From positions 1 through 6,950 of the forward strand of contig USBA01000101.1 in assembly GCA_900552735.1 (NCBI GenBank): a DNA stretch of 6,950 nucleotides, read 5' to 3'. The translations under genes were made by a program, and so were the position numbers. Under the pieces are notes generated by a model that made no database searches, was not told where the DNA came from, and saw only the letters and a program-made list of their open reading frames with translations. Within the stretch, counting starts at the first letter, position 1; every line of letters begins with the position of its first letter. The DNA comes from an uncultured Collinsella sp. (GTDB lineage: Bacteria; Actinomycetota; Coriobacteriia; Coriobacteriales; Coriobacteriaceae). This document shows, piece by piece, positions 4,476 to 6,950 of this stretch.

Positions 4476-4814
4476 ATGGCCAACAAGAAGAACAAGAAGA
4501 AGGCTCAGCAGCCGGCACCTGCCAACAACGCTGCCGCCAACTCCAAGGTTGAGGCCAAGAAGGCCGTTGCCAAGAAGAGCGAGAAGGCTGCGAAGTCTAA
4601 GAAGAACGAGAAGCCTGGTTTCTTCGCCCGCACCAAGAAGTATTTCGCTTCGGTGAAGTCCGAGATGAAGCGTGTCACGTGGCCCGATAAGAAGGAGCTC
4701 GTGAACTACTCGGTCGTCGTTTGCGCTTCTCTGATCGTCGTCGGCGTCGTCATCGCTCTGCTCGATGCTGGCTTTGGCGAGGCTCTTGCTCTGTTCTCTG
4801 GATTGAGGGGCTAA
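4476..4814 (+). CDS. secE: Preprotein translocase subunit SecE
   Basis: 112 residues; the small essential membrane subunit that clamps SecY in the SecYEG channel. Residues 1-45 are a Lys/Ala-rich, probably disordered cytoplasmic extension common in actinobacterial SecE. The family signature EMKRVTWPDKKELVNYS is at 63-79: an amphipathic helix that leads into a single transmembrane helix (about 79-97, VVVCASLIVVGVVIALL). A short tail ends in SGLRG. The GGAGGT ribosome binding site (4463-4468) is 7 bases before the ATG. The stop is 3 bases before nusG, so translational coupling is likely. Confidence 0.96.
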   Translation: MANKKNKKKAQQPAPANNAAANSKVEAKKAVAKKSEKAAKSKKNEKPGFFARTKKYFASVKSEMKRVTWPDKKELVNYSVVVCASLIVVGVVIALLDAGFGEALALFSGLRG

Positions 4815-4817
4815 ACC

Positions 4818-5354
4818 ATGTCTAAGCGTTGGTACGTCGTTCACACTTACTCTGGATACGAGAACCGTGTTAAGTCCGATCTCGAGCATCGCATCGAGAC
4901 CATGGGCATGCAGGACCGTATCTTTGATATCGAGATTCCTATGGAGCGCGTCACCGAGATTAAAGAGGGTGGCAAGCGTGAGACCAAGGATTCTAAGATC
5001 TTCCCGGGTTATGTCCTGGTTCGCATGGAGATGGATGACGATGCGTGGACGTGTGTTCGCAACACGCCCGGTGTCACTGGTTTCCTGGGCGGCAATGGCA
5101 AGCCCGCTCCGCTTTCCCGCGACGAGTACAATAAGATGACTCGTCGTCCCGGTAAGGGCGATTCGCCCAAGCGCACCTCGGTTGATATTGAGGTCGGCAC
5201 GTCCGTCCGCGTCACTGATGGCCCGCTTACCGACTTTGATGGCAAGGTCTCCGAGGTTAACACCGAGGCAGGCAAGCTGAAGGTCACCCTGATGATCTTT
5301 GGCCGTGAGACGCCGGTCGAGCTCGACTTTAACCAGGTCGCTGTCATCGCTTAA
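4818..5354 (+). CDS. nusG: Transcription termination/antitermination factor NusG
   Basis: 178 residues. NusG binds RNA polymerase, modulates pausing and links transcription to translation or Rho. The NGN domain spans about 3-105 (RWYVVHTYSGYENRV at the start, KIFPGYVLVRMEMDD at 60-75). The C-terminal KOW domain spans about 125-176 (VRVTDGPLTDFDGKV at 130-144). The length is near the minimal bacterial form, without the long acidic N-terminal extension of streptomycetes and mycobacteria. The ribosome binding site GAGGGG (4805-4810) lies inside the end of secE, 7 bases before the ATG. Confidence 0.97.
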   Translation: MSKRWYVVHTYSGYENRVKSDLEHRIETMGMQDRIFDIEIPMERVTEIKEGGKRETKDSKIFPGYVLVRMEMDDDAWTCVRNTPGVTGFLGGNGKPAPLSRDEYNKMTRRPGKGDSPKRTSVDIEVGTSVRVTDGPLTDFDGKVSEVNTEAGKLKVTLMIFGRETPVELDFNQVAVIA

Positions 5355-5474
5355 GTTTTCGTCCGTTCGCGCGAGCGTGCTTCTTCTGTGACTGCTCATC
5401 TCAGGAGTGCTTCTAACACGTGCGTGCTTACGATATAGCAAGTACTTCACACTCGTGATTCGAAAGGAATGACC
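5355..5474 (+). promoter_or_regulatory. Structured leader of rplK, candidate L1 autoregulatory site
   Basis: 120 bases separate nusG from rplK, unlike the 3-base secE-nusG gap. CACG (5417-5420) pairs with CGTG (5454-5457). Inside it, GTGCTTAC (5424-5431) pairs with GCAAGTAC (5438-5445) with one mismatch and one G-T pair, closing a GATATA loop. The two helices are joined by an asymmetric internal loop. In E. coli, ribosomal protein L1 represses its own operon by binding a 23S-like structure before rplK; that this leader does the same is inference. I see no convincing promoter here. Confidence 0.4.
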
Positions 5475-5903
5475 ATGGCTGAGAAGAAGGTTGCCAACGT
5501 CATTAAGCTCCAGATTCCTGCTGGTGCAGCTAACCCCGCTCCTCCCGTCGGCCCCGCCCTGGGCGCCGCTGGCGTGAACATCATGCAGTTCTGCCAGGCC
5601 TTTAACGCCGAGACGCAGGACAAGAAGGGCGACATCATCCCCGTTGAGATCACTGTCTTCGAGGATAAGTCCTTCTCCTTCATCACCAAGACCCCGCCGG
5701 CGGCTCACCTCATCAAGAAGGAGCTGAACCTCAAGTCTGGTTCCGCTAAGCCCCAGGCCGACAAGGTTGGTCAGCTCTCCCAGGAGCAGCTCACCAAGAT
5801 CGCCGAGATCAAGATGCCGGACCTCAATGCCAACGACATTGACGCCGCCAAGAAGATCATCGCCGGTACCGCCCGTTCCATGGGCGTCACCATCGCTGAG
5901 TAG
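5475..5903 (+). CDS. rplK: 50S ribosomal protein L11
   Basis: 142 residues, the normal length. L11 sits at the base of the ribosomal stalk with the GTPase-associated 23S rRNA and is needed for factor-dependent GTP hydrolysis and RelA signalling. The N-terminal domain has the proline-rich PAGAANPAPPVGPALG (15-30). The C-terminal rRNA-binding domain has KVGQLSQEQLTKIAEIKM (97-114) and GTARSMGV (131-138). ATG 5475 is preferred over the in-frame ATG at 5469 because AAAGGA (5463-5468) then lies 6 bases upstream. Confidence 0.98.
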   Translation: MAEKKVANVIKLQIPAGAANPAPPVGPALGAAGVNIMQFCQAFNAETQDKKGDIIPVEITVFEDKSFSFITKTPPAAHLIKKELNLKSGSAKPQADKVGQLSQEQLTKIAEIKMPDLNANDIDAAKKIIAGTARSMGVTIAE

Positions 5904-5921
5904 CGATTTCTTTTGGTAACG

Positions 5922-5947
5922 ACGGGTGCTCCAACCGGGGCGCCCGT
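5922..5947 (+). other. 11-bp hairpin after rplK
   Basis: ACGGGTGCTCC (5922-5932) pairs with GGGGCGCCCGT (5937-5947) over 11 bp, with two G-T pairs and an AACC loop. No T run follows, so it is unlikely to be a full terminator. It may protect the rplK 3' end, be a cleavage site, or slow polymerase between rplK and rplA. Confidence 0.6.
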
Positions 5948-5952
5948 TAAAT

Positions 5953-5970
5953 GTGTGCAATAGGGCACAC
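5953..5970 (+). other. Second hairpin in the rplK-rplA spacer
   Basis: GTGTGC (5953-5958) pairs perfectly with GCACAC (5965-5970) around the 6-base loop AATAGG. It follows the 5922-5947 hairpin by 5 bases. Confidence 0.5.
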
Positions 5971-5977
5971 GATACGA

Positions 5978-6007
5978 TGTGGGAGGGCTCGCGCCCGTTT
6001 AACCACA
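5978..6007 (+). promoter_or_regulatory. Two-helix structure touching the rplA ribosome binding site
   Basis: TGTGG (5978-5982) pairs with CCACA (6003-6007), and GGGC (5985-5988) with GCCC (5993-5996) closing a TCGC loop. The helices are joined by an asymmetric internal loop, GA on one side and GTTTAA on the other. Base 6007 is also the first base of the AGGAGG ribosome binding site (6007-6012), so a bound protein could block rplA translation. L1 binds two-helix motifs with asymmetric loops in other bacteria; its use here is inference. Confidence 0.4.
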
Positions 6008-6020
6008 GGAGGTAATGCAC

Positions 6021-6734
6021 ATGGCTAAGCATGGTAAGAGCTATAACGCCGCTGCCGAGAAGATCGACCGCGCCACGCTCTACACCCCCCTTCAGGCTGC
6101 CAAGCTCATCAAGGAGCTCGACACCGCCAAGTTCGACGAGACCGTCGAGGCCCACTTCCGTCTGGGCGTCGATACTCGTAAGGCCGACCAGAACATCCGC
6201 GGCTCCATCTCCCTGCCCCACGGCACCGGCAAGACCATTCGTGTTGCCGTCTTCGCCGAGGGCGAGAAGGCCCGCGAGGCCGAGGCTGCCGGCGCCGACA
6301 TCATCGGTTCCGACGAGCTCGTCGCCCAGATCCAGAAGGGCGAGATCAACTTCGACGCCGCTATCGCTACGCCGAACATGATGGCCAAGGTTGGCCGCAT
6401 CGGTAAGATCCTTGGTCCCCGTGGCCTCATGCCGAACCCCAAGCTCGGCACCGTGACCATGGACGTCGCCAAGATGGTCTCCGAGCTCAAGGCTGGCCGC
6501 GTTGAGTACCGCGCCGACCGCTACGGCATTGCTCACGTCATCATTGGCAAGGCGAGCTTCACCGCTGAGCAGCTGGCCCAGAACTATGGCACCGTGTACG
6601 ACGAGATTGTTCGCATGAAGCCGTCTTCGGCCAAGGGCAAGTACATCAAGTCGATCACGGTTTCTTCCACCATGGGCGTTGGCATTTCTGTCGACCCTGC
6701 CGTTTCTCGCAACTTCGATCAGGCTGCTGAGTAG
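6021..6734 (+). CDS. rplA: 50S ribosomal protein L1
   Basis: 237 residues, normal for the family. L1 binds 23S rRNA at the mobile L1 stalk near the E site, assists release of deacylated tRNA and in several bacteria represses its own operon. The signature IGKILGPRGLMPNPKLGTV is at 127-145. Domain I (about 1-67 and 160-228) brackets domain II (about 68-159). ATG 6021 is chosen over the in-frame ATG at 6015: AGGAGG (6007-6012) is 8 bases before 6021 and only 2 before 6015, and MAKHGKSY is a typical L1 N-terminus. The terminator at 6781 ends the operon; rplJ and rplL do not follow. Confidence 0.98.
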   Translation: MAKHGKSYNAAAEKIDRATLYTPLQAAKLIKELDTAKFDETVEAHFRLGVDTRKADQNIRGSISLPHGTGKTIRVAVFAEGEKAREAEAAGADIIGSDELVAQIQKGEINFDAAIATPNMMAKVGRIGKILGPRGLMPNPKLGTVTMDVAKMVSELKAGRVEYRADRYGIAHVIIGKASFTAEQLAQNYGTVYDEIVRMKPSSAKGKYIKSITVSSTMGVGISVDPAVSRNFDQAAE

Positions 6735-6780
6735 CCTTCATTGAATTGCAACCGTCGTATCCACCATGCGATGGTTTACA

Positions 6781-6809
6781 GCCCGCTCTTCGGAGCGGGC
6801 TTTTCTTTT
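6781..6809 (+). terminator. Intrinsic terminator after rplA
   Basis: GCCCGCTC (6781-6788), TTCG tetraloop, GAGCGGGC (6793-6800), then TTTTCTTTT. A perfect 8-bp GC-rich stem with a T tail, 46 bases after the rplA stop. Confidence 0.95.
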
Positions 6810-6810
6810 G

Positions 6811-6819
6811 TGGTAGCAT
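6811..6819 (+). promoter_or_regulatory. Possible extended -10 promoter of map
   Basis: TGG TAGCAT resembles an extended -10 box with four of six bases of TATAAT. The place expected for a -35 box is inside the terminator stem and does not match. The map start is about 32 bases downstream. Some promoter is needed here, since the terminator separates map from rplA. Confidence 0.3.
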
Positions 6820-6851
6820 GGCGTGCGTTATGCGTTGAAAGAAGGCTTTTC

Positions 6852-6950
6852 ATGAGGCTGAACATCATTAAGAAATCGCCCGCAGAAATTGAGGCGATGA
6901 AAGAGGCGGGACGGCTTTCCGCCTATGTGCTCCGCAAAGTGGGCGAGGCG
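6852..6950 (+). CDS. map: Methionine aminopeptidase, N-terminal part
   Basis: The first 33 codons of a gene cut by the window end. The product starts MRLNIIKKSPAEIEAMKEAGRLSAYVL, close to the conserved type I MetAP N-terminus (I-x-I-K-S-P-x-E-I-x-x-M-R-x-A-G). The enzyme removes the initiator Met from new proteins and needs a metal pair; the metal ligands lie beyond the window. Ribosome binding site AGAAGG (6840-6845) is 6 bases before the ATG. In many bacteria map lies in the secY-adk-map-infA region, so this may be a second copy or a relocated gene. Confidence 0.85.
   Translation, partial: MRLNIIKKSPAEIEAMKEAGRLSAYVLRKVGEA

Noticed and set aside
5355..5365. Third copy of the shared promoter core before rplK
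   Set aside because: Only GTTTTCGT is shared. No TTGACA and no suitable -10 follow.
4431..6536. Minus-strand open frame of 701 codons
   Set aside because: It runs antisense through secE, nusG, rplK and most of rplA, with their spacers. Its length comes from the codon bias of strongly expressed genes; the translation is low-complexity and matches nothing.

Overview
The window looks like a chromosomal segment of a moderately GC-rich actinobacterium of the Coriobacteriia type, perhaps Collinsella or a relative. Three things suggest this. The order rpmG - tRNA-Trp - secE - nusG - rplK - rplA is actinobacterial. EF-Tu has actinobacterial-type switch sequences. NusG is a short 178-residue form without the long N-terminal extension of Streptomyces and mycobacteria. 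The genus is inference; no search was run.

Left part (1-2240). Two plus-strand genes of unknown function (166-837 and 867-1865) sit 29 bases apart and look co-transcribed. The leader before the first holds three perfect inverted repeats. After the second gene comes a 480-base stretch with no gene on the plus strand. It contains two direct copies of an 80-base palindromic unit (1871 to about 2030), a third related or degenerate hairpin (2036-2068), and on the minus strand a 41-codon Trp-rich reading frame (2092-2217).

Centre (2245-3944). A strong sigma-70-type promoter drives tRNA-Tyr, tRNA-Thr, elongator tRNA-Met and tuf (EF-Tu). This unit ends in a clear intrinsic terminator. The tRNA-tuf spacer carries a 12-bp hairpin followed by an extended -10 sequence, so tuf may also have its own promoter.

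Right part (4076-6950). A second promoter shares an identical 18-base core with the first. It starts rpmG (L33) - tRNA-Trp - secE - nusG - rplK (L11) - rplA (L1), closed by an intrinsic terminator at 6781-6809. Strong hairpins lie between tRNA-Trp and secE, in the rplK leader and in the rplK-rplA spacer. They are candidates for processing, attenuation or ribosomal-protein autoregulation. The window ends in the first 33 codons of map (methionine aminopeptidase).

Together the two main transcription units supply translation elongation (EF-Tu, tRNAs, L33, the L11/L1 stalk proteins), transcription elongation (NusG) and protein export (SecE). The shared promoter core suggests their output is coordinated. 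The parts least explained by known gene families are the left-hand gene pair, the 80-base palindromic array and the small minus-strand frame.
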